Positions 16,457 through 25,730 of a DNA stretch of 64,000 bases are shown here, piece by piece. The stretch covers positions 2,810,801 to 2,874,800 of the forward strand of contig NZ_CP097462.1 of the NCBI RefSeq assembly GCF_023559245.1. The letters run 5' to 3'. The notes below the pieces were generated by a model. That model saw nothing but the letters and a program-made list of their open reading frames with translations, was not told the DNA's origin and did not search any database. A program made the position numbers and the translations under genes. Each line of letters begins with the position of its first letter. Position 1 is the stretch's first letter. Source of the DNA: Sphingomonas sp. KRR8 (GTDB taxonomy: Bacteria; Pseudomonadota; Alphaproteobacteria; Sphingomonadales; Sphingomonadaceae).

Positions 16457-18259
16457 ATGGCCGCGCCTCCTATCCTTTCTTTTGAGAACCTCGGGCTGGT
16501 CCAGGGCGACGGCTGGCTGTTTCGCGAGCTCGACATCTATGTCGGTCCGCGCGACCGGCTGGCGCTGATCGGGCGCAACGGTGCCGGCAAGACCACGCTG
16601 CTGAAGTGCCTGGCGGGCACCATCGACACGGACGAGGGCCGCCGCACCATCGTTCCGGGCACCAGGGTCGTGCTGCTGGAGCAGGACCCGGTGATGGTCG
16701 GTCATGCAACGCTGGAAGACTGGGTGCTGGCCGGAACCGATGCCCCGCCCGCGCACGAAGCCGCCGCCATCGCCGACCAGCTCGGCATCGACCTCAGCCG
16801 CTCGACAGCGACCGCCAGCGGGGGTGAACGCCGCCGCGCCGCCATCGTGCGCGCGCTGGCGCAGGAGCCCGACGTGCTCCTGCTCGACGAGCCCACCAAC
16901 CATCTCGACCTCGCGGCCATCGACTGGCTGGAGGATTGGCTGGGCCGCTTCACCGGCGCGTTCGTCGTCATCAGCCACGACCGCACCTTTCTGACGCGCC
17001 TCACCAAGAGCTGTCTGTGGCTGGATCGCGGCCAGATCCGTCGTGCGGAGATCGGGTTCGGCGGCTTCGATGCCTGGACCGAGAAGGTCTATGCCGAGGA
17101 AGAGCGCGCCGCCGAGAAGCTCGACGCCAAGCTGGCGATCGAGCTCCACTGGCTTCAGCGCGGGGTCACCGCGCGCCGCCGGCGCAACCAGGGCCGGCTG
17201 GCCAAGCTGGGCGAAATGCGGGCGCAGCGCGCGGCCATCCTGGGGCCGAGCGGCGCCGCCAAGCTGGGGCTGGCGCGGGACGATACCAAGACCAAGTCGG
17301 TGATCGAGGCCGACAAGGTGTGGAAGTCATTCGAGAATGATCAGGGCGAGCGTCGGACGATCATCCGTGATTTCTCCCTGCGCATCCAGCGCGGCGACCG
17401 GATTGGCGTGGTCGGTGCCAACGGCACGGGCAAGACGACGTTGCTGAAGCTGCTCACCGGCGAACTGGCGCCCGACGAGGGCAAGGTCACGCTGGCGAGG
17501 ACCCTGTCCGGCATCGTCATCGACCAGCAGCGAAAGCTCATGTCACCCGAAAAGCGCGTCCGCGACGTGCTGGCCGAGGGCGGCGACTGGATCGACGTGC
17601 GCGGGACCAAGAAGCACATCAAGGGCTATCTCAAGGAATATCTCTTCAATCCGGAGATGATTGATGCGCCGGTCGGAAGCCTTTCGGGCGGTGAGCGGTC
17701 GCGCCTGCTGCTGGCGCGTGAATTCGCTCGCGCGTCCAACCTGCTAGTGCTCGACGAGCCGACCAACGACCTGGACCTCGAAACGCTGGATCTCCTTCAG
17801 GAAGTCATCGCCGACTATGACGGAACGGTCCTGATCGTCAGCCACGACCGCGATTTCCTCGACCGGACGGTGACCATCACGCTGGGTCTCGACGGCTCCG
17901 GCAAGGTGGACATCGTCGCCGGCGGCTATGACGATTGGGCCAAAAGGCGCGAAGAAGCGGCGCGGCCCCAGCCCAAGCCGAAATCATCCGTACCGACACC
18001 TGCGGCGGTGCCCGCCACGCCGCCTAGGAAGCTGTCCTACAAGGACCAGCGCGACTTCGACCGGCTGCCTGGAGAGATCGAGCAGATCGAGGCCAAGATC
18101 GCCACCGCCGAAGCGGTTCTTGCGGATCCCGACCTCTACACCCGCGATCCCAAGCGCTTCCAAGCACTCATGGACCAGATCGCCAGCCTGCGGGCCGACA
18201 AGGAAGCAGCCGAACTGCGCTGGCTTGAAGTGGCGGAGTTGGCCGACAGCCTGGCCTGA
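16457..18259 (+). CDS. ABC-F family ATPase (Uup/EttA-like)
   Basis: A 600-residue soluble protein with two ABC ATPase domains and no membrane segment. First domain: GRNGAGKTT, SGGERRRAAI, LLDEPTNHLDL and SHDRTFL. Second domain: GANGTGKTT, SGGERSRLLLA, LDEPTNDLDLE and SHDRDFL. The linker contains the basic helical ARRRRNQGRL arm. The C-terminal coiled-coil tail (about residues 520-600) is as in Uup. ABC-F proteins act on ribosomes or, for Uup, in DNA transactions. The ATG at 16457 is chosen because it begins right before the first ABC domain. It is divergent from the PepSY-like gene. Confidence 0.92.
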   Translation: MAAPPILSFENLGLVQGDGWLFRELDIYVGPRDRLALIGRNGAGKTTLLKCLAGTIDTDEGRRTIVPGTRVVLLEQDPVMVGHATLEDWVLAGTDAPPAHEAAAIADQLGIDLSRSTATASGGERRRAAIVRALAQEPDVLLLDEPTNHLDLAAIDWLEDWLGRFTGAFVVISHDRTFLTRLTKSCLWLDRGQIRRAEIGFGGFDAWTEKVYAEEERAAEKLDAKLAIELHWLQRGVTARRRRNQGRLAKLGEMRAQRAAILGPSGAAKLGLARDDTKTKSVIEADKVWKSFENDQGERRTIIRDFSLRIQRGDRIGVVGANGTGKTTLLKLLTGELAPDEGKVTLARTLSGIVIDQQRKLMSPEKRVRDVLAEGGDWIDVRGTKKHIKGYLKEYLFNPEMIDAPVGSLSGGERSRLLLAREFARASNLLVLDEPTNDLDLETLDLLQEVIADYDGTVLIVSHDRDFLDRTVTITLGLDGSGKVDIVAGGYDDWAKRREEAARPQPKPKSSVPTPAAVPATPPRKLSYKDQRDFDRLPGEIEQIEAKIATAEAVLADPDLYTRDPKRFQALMDQIASLRADKEAAELRWLEVAELADSLA

Positions 18260-18305
18260 CACCGCCCTGTCATTCGGGCGCGATCTGCGCTAAGGACCTT
18301 CGCAC

Positions 18306-19988
18306 ATGCAACATGATCATATTCATCCCGTGCTCGCCGCGGCTCTTGCCGCGCGCGGGTATGACACGCTCACCGCCGTCCAGACCGCCGTCGTCGAGCC
18401 AGAGGCCGCCGGCCGCGACCTGATCGTCTCCGCCAAGACCGGGTCGGGCAAGACCGTCGCCTTCGGCCTTGCGATCGCCGCCCAGCTGATCGAAGCCGAT
18501 CGTGCGCCCTGGACGCGTGAGCCTCTTGCGCTGGTCATCGCCCCGACCCGCGAACTCGCGCTGCAGGTCAGCAAGGAGCTTGATTGGCTCTACGCCGAGA
18601 CTGGCGCGCGCGTGGTCACCTGCGTCGGCGGCATGGACCCGATGCGCGAACGCCGCGCCCTTCAGGGCGGCGCTCACATCGTCGTTGGCACTCCCGGACG
18701 CCTGCGCGACCATCTTGAACGCGGCGCACTCGACCTCTCGGCCATGCGCGCGGTCGTCCTCGACGAGGCGGACGAGATGCTCGACATGGGCTTCCGCGAG
18801 GAGCTCGAAGAGATCCTCGACGCCACGCCGGCCGAGCGGCGCACTCTGCTGTTCTCCGCCACCATGCCGCGCCCGATCGTCGCGCTCGCCAAGCGCTACC
18901 AGAAGGATGCGTTGCGGATCGAGACGATGAGCGAGCGAGAGGCGCACGCCGACATCGCTTATCAGGCGGTGACCACTTCGCCGACCGACATCGAGCATGT
19001 CGTCGTCAACCTCCTCCGCCTCCACGAGGCCGAGACCGCCATCCTCTTCTGCGCCACCCGCGAGGCGGTCCGCCGCCTCCACGCCAGCCTGACGGAGCGC
19101 GGATTCCAGGCGGTGGCCCTCAGCGGTGAGCATAGCCAGAACGAGCGCAACAATGCGCTTCAGTCCCTCCGCGACCAGCGCGCCCGGGTGCTCGTCGCGA
19201 CCGACGTCGCCGCGCGCGGCATCGACCTTCCCACCGTCACACTCGTCATCCATGTCGAGTTGCCGCGCGACGCCGAGGCGCTGCAGCACCGTTCCGGGCG
19301 CACCGGTCGAGCCGGGCGCAAGGGCGTGGCCGTGCTGATCGTGCCGTTCCGCCGCCGCCGCCAGGTCGAGTCCATGCTGCGCGGTGCAAGCATCCAGGCC
19401 GAGTGGATCAGCCCACCGACCGCCGAGGACATCCGGACCAAGGACCGCGAGCGGCTGCTGGAGCGCCTCCGCGCCCCGACCGAGCCGGACGAGGAAGATC
19501 AAGCGCTCGCCACGACGCTGATGGCCGAGCTATCGCCCGAGGCGATTGCGACCGCGCTGGTTCGCACCCTGCGCACGGAGATGCCGGCGCCCGAAGACAT
19601 CCTTTCGGCCGATCCGGCGACCCGCGGTGAATCGCCGAACCGCGCCGGTTTCGAGGGCTCGACCTGGTTCAAGATCAACGCCGGCCGCCGCCACAATGCC
19701 GACCCGCGCTGGCTGCTGCCGCTGATCTGCCGCTACGGCCATGTCGGTCGGCAGGACATCGGCGCCATCCGGGTCGCGCAGAGCGAAAGCTTCTTCGAGA
19801 TCGCCGCGCGCAGCGTTCCGAACTTCGTCAATGCGCTGAAGCGCACGCCGGTGGCGCCCGAGGACGAAGGCATGCTGATCGAGGTGGCGCCCCCGCGCGA
19901 TGTCGAGGCGGCGGCGCGGCCGGTCGGGCCGCCACGCCACAAGGGACGCCCGGTGCGCACTCCGCGTCCGGTGCGGGCCGGCCGCTGA
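18306..19988 (+). CDS. DEAD-box RNA helicase with DbpA-type RNA-binding domain
   Basis: A 560-residue helicase. Motifs: Q-motif region near the start, AKTGSGKT, PTRELALQV, GTPGRL, DEADEML, SAT, and HRSGRTGRAGRKG. The C-terminal part (about 440-530) resembles a DbpA/CsdA RNA-binding fold (INAGRRHNADPRWLLPLICR). The tail is basic and Arg/Pro rich. It probably remodels rRNA or mRNA; the DeaD/CsdA type assists ribosome assembly and cold growth. It starts 46 bases after the ABC-F gene on the same strand. Confidence 0.92.
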   Translation: MQHDHIHPVLAAALAARGYDTLTAVQTAVVEPEAAGRDLIVSAKTGSGKTVAFGLAIAAQLIEADRAPWTREPLALVIAPTRELALQVSKELDWLYAETGARVVTCVGGMDPMRERRALQGGAHIVVGTPGRLRDHLERGALDLSAMRAVVLDEADEMLDMGFREELEEILDATPAERRTLLFSATMPRPIVALAKRYQKDALRIETMSEREAHADIAYQAVTTSPTDIEHVVVNLLRLHEAETAILFCATREAVRRLHASLTERGFQAVALSGEHSQNERNNALQSLRDQRARVLVATDVAARGIDLPTVTLVIHVELPRDAEALQHRSGRTGRAGRKGVAVLIVPFRRRRQVESMLRGASIQAEWISPPTAEDIRTKDRERLLERLRAPTEPDEEDQALATTLMAELSPEAIATALVRTLRTEMPAPEDILSADPATRGESPNRAGFEGSTWFKINAGRRHNADPRWLLPLICRYGHVGRQDIGAIRVAQSESFFEIAARSVPNFVNALKRTPVAPEDEGMLIEVAPPRDVEAAARPVGPPRHKGRPVRTPRPVRAGR

Positions 19989-20042
19989 GTCTGTCCCGCA
20001 GTTCACTTCGCGAAGGTTGCGTTTCGGCATAACAGGTGCCGC

Positions 20043-20825
20043 ATGAAGACGGCGCTGCTCATCCTCCTGCTCGCTTTCGCCACGCCTGCGTGGGCGGGGG
20101 ATAACGATTTCTGTGCCGACCGGCCGGGCATCGCTACCGGCACATGCGTGGTGCCGGGCGGGCATGTGCAGGTCGAATTTTCGCTCGGCGAATATAGTCG
20201 GACGCATAACAGCGACGGGACCGAGCGCGACTGGTCGTGGTTGCCGGCGGAGCTCAGGATCGGGCTCGACCAGGCGACCGAGGTCAACTTCGCCTTTGCG
20301 CCGTTGCTGCGGTCGAAACTGACCAGCGACGGCGTCACCGAGCGCACCCACGGCGCGGGCGATCTTACCGTTGGGATCAAGCGCCGGCTGACCCCCGCCG
20401 ACGCCAAGGTGGTGGTGACGGCGCTGCCGTTCCTGACCCTGCCCGTGGGGTCGCGCGACTTCACGCAGGGGCGGGTGTCCGAGGGCATGCTGGTGTCGCT
20501 GACCGGCAACGTCAGCGACAAATGGTCGTGGACGCTGACGCCCGAGGCCGAGCGCAATCCCGACAGCGACGGCCCCGGCTATCACTGGCGCGGGGCGCTG
20601 GCGGGCGAGATCGCTTATGCGGTCTCAGACAAATTGAACATCGAGCTCGACGCGCTGGTCGCACGCGAACGAGAAGGTGACGATCACAAGCGCGAGGCAC
20701 AATTGGGGCTGGCCGCCGGTTATCAGGCGGGCAAGAACCTCCAGCTCGACGTCGAGGTCGATACCGGCTTCGCCCGCTCGTCGCCCGACCTTCAGCTGAT
20801 CACCGGGGTCGCCGTCCGCTTCTAG
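20043..20825 (+). CDS. Outer-membrane beta-barrel protein (MetA-pathway/transporter type)
   Basis: A 260-residue protein with a clean signal peptide (LLILLLAFATPAWA) and alternating amphipathic strands ending in a terminal aromatic F (GVAVRF), the usual outer-membrane barrel signal. The pattern (DRPGIATGT, LRIGLDQATEVNF, GAGDLTVGIKRRL, GLAAGYQAGKNLQLDVEVDTGF) is that of the PF13557-type 'MetA pathway of phenol degradation' family, whose substrate is generally unknown. The stop overlaps the stop of the convergent DUF885 gene. Confidence 0.8.
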   Translation: MKTALLILLLAFATPAWAGDNDFCADRPGIATGTCVVPGGHVQVEFSLGEYSRTHNSDGTERDWSWLPAELRIGLDQATEVNFAFAPLLRSKLTSDGVTERTHGAGDLTVGIKRRLTPADAKVVVTALPFLTLPVGSRDFTQGRVSEGMLVSLTGNVSDKWSWTLTPEAERNPDSDGPGYHWRGALAGEIAYAVSDKLNIELDALVAREREGDDHKREAQLGLAAGYQAGKNLQLDVEVDTGFARSSPDLQLITGVAVRF

Positions 20826-22603
20826 CGGATCGGCTCGCCGAAGGTCAGCTGCCTGATGAACCGGACCGGCGGTGATCCGTGGCTGAGCGCGGCATCATGG
20901 AACCGCTTGAGGTTGAAGCCCGGCCGCTGCTCGGCGGCGGCGCGGAAGTCCTTCCACTCCGAATAGCCGACCCAATAGGTCGGTAGCTGGGCACTGCTCA
21001 GCTGCATTCGGACCCACTTGCCGGCGGCCTCCCGCTCCTCCTGGAAGGCGGTCCTGGTCATCAGCGTCATCGCCGCCTCACGGGTCATGTTCCCGGTGTG
21101 GAAGTCCTGGTCCAGGATGGCGTTGACCGGCGGCCGCATGGCGAATTTGTAGTGCGCCAGCAGGTAGCGCGGATCGCGGTTCAGGAAGCCCGCGTCCGCC
21201 ATGACGTCCTGGCTGTAGCAGGCCCAACCCTCCACCATGGAGCCGGACTGCAGCAGCGCCCGCAGCCGCGACTTGTACTGGTTGGCGTGCGCCAGCTGCA
21301 GCAGGTGCCCCGGCACGCCCTCGTGCAGCGTCAGCTCGTGCAGCGTCCACTTGTTATATTCCCGCAGGAACGACGCGGCCTGCGCCGGAGTCCACTCGGG
21401 CGGGATCGGCGTCACCGCATAGTAGCCGCGCTGGTCCTTCTCGAACGCGCCCGGCATGTCGGCATAAGCGGCCGCCACTCCGCGCGCATATTCGGGCATT
21501 TCGATCACGTTGAAGCTCTGCGTCGGGAAGCTGATCAGGTCCTTCGCCTTGGCGAAGGCGATCGCTTCCTGCAGCGTGCCCTTGGTGAAGGGGATCACCT
21601 GGTCCTTGGCCGGCACGTCGGCAGTGACGATCGCAAGCCCTGCCTGGATCACCGCCTGCTGCTGGTCAGGGGTCGGATTGGGCGGCGCCGGCGGCGCCCC
21701 CGCATGCCCACGCAGCATTCCCGCCGCCACAGTGTACATCTCGGCCCGAAGCCGCGCGATTTCGGCCTCGGCCCGGGCGCGGATCTCTTGCCGGCTCAGC
21801 GTCGAATTGAGGGCCAGGCGGAGCTTCTCGTCGTACAGAGCCGCGCCGATCCGCTCATTGCCCTTGGCCTGCGGGATGAGTGTCTTGTCGAACCAGCCTT
21901 GCTGCGCGGCGATCGCCGCCTTTGCCGCCGCGCCTGCCCGCACCAATCGCGCCCGTTCCGGACCGGGGAGGGCAGCCTGCTGTTTGATGATGTCGTCGAC
22001 GAGACTTGCCAGCCCGGCATTCTGCTTGGCCGCGGTTTCGACATGGATGCGCGGCACGCGCGCGGGCACCAGCGCCTGTCGCATTTGCGCCAGGAAGCGG
22101 GGTAGCGCCTCCAGCCGCTGCGTCGCGGACCGGAGCCGCACGGGGAGCGGCGCGAACTGGCGGGAGGACAGGCCGAACAGTGCCGTCCCTGCTGGACCGG
22201 TGTAGGTCAGGGGGTCCCACGCCCAGTCCTGCAGCCGCCCGTCGCTGAACAGCGCATAGTCGAGCTGGTCGCGCAGCAGGATGGCATCGACCTGATGCTC
22301 ACGGCTGAGCTTGGCGGGATCGAACCGCGCCAGCTCGGCCTTTGCCGCTTGCGCGAATCTGCGTTGGGCCTCGCGGCCGGCCTCCGACACGTCGGTCATC
22401 TGCCCGTCGAAGCGGTGGTCCCCCAGTGTCGTCGCATAGATGGGGTTCAGACGTAGAAACTGGTCGACCACCCGGTTGCTGAACGATGTGAATCGCGCGT
22501 CTTCGCTGACCGCGACGGAGCGGGCAGGGGCGACCGCACCGGTCAGCCCGATGCTCGCGGCGCCGAGCGCCAGCGCCGCCGCGAACTTCCGCATCGCGCT
22601 CAC
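20822..22603 (-). CDS. DUF885 family secreted putative peptidase (copy 2)
   Basis: A 593-residue protein with a signal peptide (FAAALALGAASIGLTGA). The DUF885 core is recognised by a thermolysin-like HE-G-x-PGH motif (LHEGVPGHLLQ) and the more C-terminal GSMVEGWACYSQDV block that supplies the third ligand. These proteins are predicted zinc-dependent carboxypeptidase-like enzymes; substrates are not settled. The GTG at 22603 overlaps the stop of the upstream DUF885 gene (GTGA); an ATG at 22594 is an alternative. Same-family tandem pair with the next gene. Confidence 0.88.
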   Translation of the reverse strand: MSAMRKFAAALALGAASIGLTGAVAPARSVAVSEDARFTSFSNRVVDQFLRLNPIYATTLGDHRFDGQMTDVSEAGREAQRRFAQAAKAELARFDPAKLSREHQVDAILLRDQLDYALFSDGRLQDWAWDPLTYTGPAGTALFGLSSRQFAPLPVRLRSATQRLEALPRFLAQMRQALVPARVPRIHVETAAKQNAGLASLVDDIIKQQAALPGPERARLVRAGAAAKAAIAAQQGWFDKTLIPQAKGNERIGAALYDEKLRLALNSTLSRQEIRARAEAEIARLRAEMYTVAAGMLRGHAGAPPAPPNPTPDQQQAVIQAGLAIVTADVPAKDQVIPFTKGTLQEAIAFAKAKDLISFPTQSFNVIEMPEYARGVAAAYADMPGAFEKDQRGYYAVTPIPPEWTPAQAASFLREYNKWTLHELTLHEGVPGHLLQLAHANQYKSRLRALLQSGSMVEGWACYSQDVMADAGFLNRDPRYLLAHYKFAMRPPVNAILDQDFHTGNMTREAAMTLMTRTAFQEEREAAGKWVRMQLSSAQLPTYWVGYSEWKDFRAAAEQRPGFNLKRFHDAALSHGSPPVRFIRQLTFGEPIR

Positions 22604-24417
22604 GCCCGGGCCTGCGCCGCTGCGCGCTCACGCACCCGCCGCTCGAGAATGGTCAGCGGCATGGCGCCGTCCTTCAGCACCTCGTGGAACTGCCTGATGT
22701 CGAACTTCGCGCCGAGCTGCGCCTTGGCCGCCTCGCGCGCCCGCAGCCACGCCAGATGCCCGACCTTGTAGCTGCATGCCTGACCGATGGAGGCGCAGTA
22801 ACGCTCCACCTCGCGCTGCACTCGGGGGCGGGGGAAACCGGTGGTCGCGGTCATGTAGTCGACCGCCCGCTCGCGGCTCCAGCCCAGGTGGTTGAGGCCG
22901 GTGTCCACCACCAGCCGGGCCGAGCGGAATAGGAAGCTCTGCAGGTAGCCCGCGCGCTCGATGCCCGTGTAGCCGCCGATCTCGTCCGACAGCTGCTCGG
23001 CATAGAGCGCCCAGCCTTCGACATAGCTGTTGAAGAAGCTGATCTTGCGCAGCATCGGGATGTCCTTGGACGCCTGCGCCAGGCTGATCTGCAGGTGATG
23101 GCCCGGAACGCCCTCGTGATAGGTCAGGGACGGCAGCGAATAGCGCGGCCAGTCGCCCGTGGATTTCAGGTTGATCCAGTAGATCGCCGGACGCGAACCA
23201 TCCAGCGACGCGCTGTTGTAATAGCCGTTGGACGCGCCATCCTGGATGTCGATCGGCACGCGCCGGATCTCCAGCGGCTGCTTGGGCAGCGTCGCGAACG
23301 CCTGCGGCAGCCGAGCGGTCATCGCCTTCACGCCGGCATTGAGGTCGGCAATGAGCTGGGCGCGACCCGCATCCGAGTCGGGATAGAGCTGCTTCGGATC
23401 CTTGTTCAGCGCCGCCAGCCGCTCACCCACCGTGCCATGCGTGTAGCCGGCCTGCTTGAGCAGTGAGTCAAGGAGGCCGGTATATTCCGCGACCTGTGAC
23501 AGGCCGAGCTTGTGGACCTCGTCGGGCGTCATGGTGGTGGTGGTGGCCTCCGCCAGCGCAGCCGCATAAATCGCATCGCCATTGGGAATCCGCACGGCCC
23601 CGTCGCCCGGCTGGGTGGTGCGCTTCAGCTGCTCCACCAGCGCCATCTGCCGATCGAGTGCGGGGTAGACGCTACTCTCGACGATCTTGGCTGCCCGCGC
23701 TGCCCAGTCGCCGGGGATGTTCTTGGCCCTTGTCCGCTCCGCGATGGAGCGAACCATCCCGCTGTCCGCCGCGCCGGGCGAGCGCAGCTTGCGCATCTGC
23801 CCCAGTGCGAGGTCGAGCGACCAGGCCGGCGCGACGCGGCCCTTCGCCGCCTGCCTCTTCTGCTCGGCGGTTTCGAAATCGAGGATCCGCCCGAATTCGC
23901 CGAGACGCGAAAGATAGGCCTCGGCGTCGGCGCGGGTCTCGATCGGGTGCTGGCTGTTGAGGAAATCGGGAATGGAAAAATACGCCCCGTCCTGCTGGGT
24001 GATGAGGTAGGGACTCTGGACGCTGTCGAGGTCGAAGCGGGTCGGAGCGGTCAGGTTCCGCTGGAAACCATAGAGCACGATCTCCCGGTTGAGCTGTCCG
24101 GCCTGGCTCAGGCTGGCGACGGGCACGGCCTGCACCTGCGCCTGCCAGCGGCGGATCCGCGCGACCTCCTTGGCCCGCGCCTGCGGCGCCGGCTCCGGAT
24201 CGAAGGTGCTGCGCAGCCGGGCGTTCGGACCCTTGTCGAGCCCCAGAGACGTGGCGAGCGCGGGAGCGTTCTGGATCCGCTCGTCGAAGATCCGCTGGAA
24301 AAGGCCGTTCAACTTCGCATCGTTGCCGGCGACCGCCGCCGTTGCACGCTCGCGCGCACTGAGCGCGGCGGTGGCGGTGACCGCTCCCGCGGTGGTCAAG
24401 AAAGCGCGACGGTCCAC
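22600..24417 (-). CDS. DUF885 family secreted putative peptidase (copy 1)
   Basis: A 605-residue paralogue of the gene downstream. The GTG start follows GGGAG at a good distance. The N terminus has a Tat-like signal (DRRAFLTTAGAV), unlike the Sec-like signal of its neighbour. The active-site motif is YHEGVPGHHLQ and the third block is SYVEGWALYAEQL. The C-terminal QREVERYCASIGQACSYKVG segment is also family-typical. Tat export of one paralogue and Sec export of the other suggests one folds or takes up metal in the cytoplasm (inference). Confidence 0.88.
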   Translation of the reverse strand: MDRRAFLTTAGAVTATAALSARERATAAVAGNDAKLNGLFQRIFDERIQNAPALATSLGLDKGPNARLRSTFDPEPAPQARAKEVARIRRWQAQVQAVPVASLSQAGQLNREIVLYGFQRNLTAPTRFDLDSVQSPYLITQQDGAYFSIPDFLNSQHPIETRADAEAYLSRLGEFGRILDFETAEQKRQAAKGRVAPAWSLDLALGQMRKLRSPGAADSGMVRSIAERTRAKNIPGDWAARAAKIVESSVYPALDRQMALVEQLKRTTQPGDGAVRIPNGDAIYAAALAEATTTTMTPDEVHKLGLSQVAEYTGLLDSLLKQAGYTHGTVGERLAALNKDPKQLYPDSDAGRAQLIADLNAGVKAMTARLPQAFATLPKQPLEIRRVPIDIQDGASNGYYNSASLDGSRPAIYWINLKSTGDWPRYSLPSLTYHEGVPGHHLQISLAQASKDIPMLRKISFFNSYVEGWALYAEQLSDEIGGYTGIERAGYLQSFLFRSARLVVDTGLNHLGWSRERAVDYMTATTGFPRPRVQREVERYCASIGQACSYKVGHLAWLRAREAAKAQLGAKFDIRQFHEVLKDGAMPLTILERRVRERAAAQARA

Positions 24418-24599
24418 GGCAGATACTCCCTGTCGAATTCAGTGCCGCCGACCCTAACCGTGCGCCGCGACGGGACAAGTCCCGTTCCGAAAATGGCCGA
24501 AAACCCGGAAGCGGGAAGTAGCCTTGCACCGCTTGTTAACCCTGTTGCTGCACAAACGCTGTCCAGTTCGCGTTGGCGGATCAAGGAACGGACGGACGA

Positions 24600-25709
24600 A
24601 TGACCACGCGGCCCCTGGACAATCCCCCCGACCACCTTTGGCTTTCGGTCCTGTTCGTGATGACCGGACTGTGCACCGCCGCTGCCTTCACTCTCGGCAA
24701 CCAGGCCGGGATCGACGCCGTCCAGGTCTATTTCCTGTATATCAGCCGAATCTTCCTGCTCGGGCCGGTCCTGCTTGTAGCCGGCGGGGCCATTGGCGTG
24801 ATGATCATGGTGATGGGGGGCGACCAGCGCCCGCTCGAAACTCTGGCCAATTACTTCGCCGAACGCTTCCGCCGCGACGGCAGCCTGCCGGCGGTGCTCG
24901 GCCCGATCCTGCTAGCCCCACTGCTGATGGGCGCGTTCGGGACGATGAAGCAGCTCATTCCCATCTACAATCCGTTCAGCTGGGACGACACCTTCGCCGA
25001 CCTGGGGACCTACCTGTTCTTCGGGACGGCGCCGTGGCGGGTCACCCATTACTTCTTCGGGTCCCCGCTCGGCACGCTGGTGCTGGACCGTCTCTACGCG
25101 GCCTGGGTCCCGATCCTGTTCCTCGTCACGCCCGTCGTCGCCATTGCCGCGCCGTCGCTGCTGCGCGCCCGCTTCTTCCTCAGCTTCGCGCTCGGCTTCA
25201 TCCTGATCGGCGTGGTCGGCGCTTATTACTTCAGCTCGGCCGGCCCCTGCTTCGCAGCCATGCTGCATACCCAGTCTGCCCCTCGCTATGCCGAGCTGAT
25301 GCAGCGGCTGCACGCCATCAACGATAGCGGCTACAATCTCTCGGCCGTCTATTTTCAGGACCACCTTTGGCAGGCCTACAAGAATAAGGAATTCGGGTTC
25401 GGCAACGGCATCTCGGCCATGCCGTCGATGCACAATGCGGTGGCGCTGCTTTATGCGCTTGCCGTCGGCAAGCTCGGCTGGAAGATCCGCACGCTTGCCT
25501 GGTCGTTCGCCGTGATGATCTTCATCGGCTCGGTTCACCTCGGCTGGCATTATACGGCGGACGGGATCGTCGCCTGGGCGTCCATGTACGGCATCTGGCG
25601 CCTGAGCGGCTGGTATCTGCGGGTGTCGGGCTATGAGCGGGCGGTGACGGACGTGCCCGCCCCGCAGCTCATCCTCTTGGTCGACAACGGCGAGCGCCTC
25701 GCCGCCTGA
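24600..25709 (+). CDS. PAP2/Aur1-like membrane phosphatase or phosphotransferase
   Basis: A 369-residue polytopic membrane protein with about six or more hydrophobic segments. The C-terminal PAP2 signature is AMPSMHNAVAL followed by SVHLGWHYTADGIVAW, containing the two catalytic histidines and aspartate, as in yeast Aur1-like inositolphosphotransferases and lipid phosphatases. A role in sphingolipid or other lipid head-group chemistry is a plausible inference for a sphingomonad, not shown by the sequence. I chose ATG 24600 over the TTG at 24573. Divergent from the DUF885 pair, convergent with prsR. Confidence 0.85.
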   Translation: MTTRPLDNPPDHLWLSVLFVMTGLCTAAAFTLGNQAGIDAVQVYFLYISRIFLLGPVLLVAGGAIGVMIMVMGGDQRPLETLANYFAERFRRDGSLPAVLGPILLAPLLMGAFGTMKQLIPIYNPFSWDDTFADLGTYLFFGTAPWRVTHYFFGSPLGTLVLDRLYAAWVPILFLVTPVVAIAAPSLLRARFFLSFALGFILIGVVGAYYFSSAGPCFAAMLHTQSAPRYAELMQRLHAINDSGYNLSAVYFQDHLWQAYKNKEFGFGNGISAMPSMHNAVALLYALAVGKLGWKIRTLAWSFAVMIFIGSVHLGWHYTADGIVAWASMYGIWRLSGWYLRVSGYERAVTDVPAPQLILLVDNGERLAA

Positions 25710-25712
25710 TGT

Positions 25713-25730
25713 GAGCGGCGCGGGCCGCTC
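25713..25730. terminator. Bidirectional hairpin between PAP2 gene and prsR
   Basis: A 7-bp perfect inverted repeat (GAGCGGC, loop of 4) fills the 19-base gap between two convergent stop codons and overlaps the prsR stop. It is short, so only a candidate. Confidence 0.4.

Noticed and set aside
16340..17149. Upstream extension of the PepSY-like frame
   Set aside because: It is antisense to the ABC-F gene; only the part from 16339 has a signal peptide and a plausible domain.
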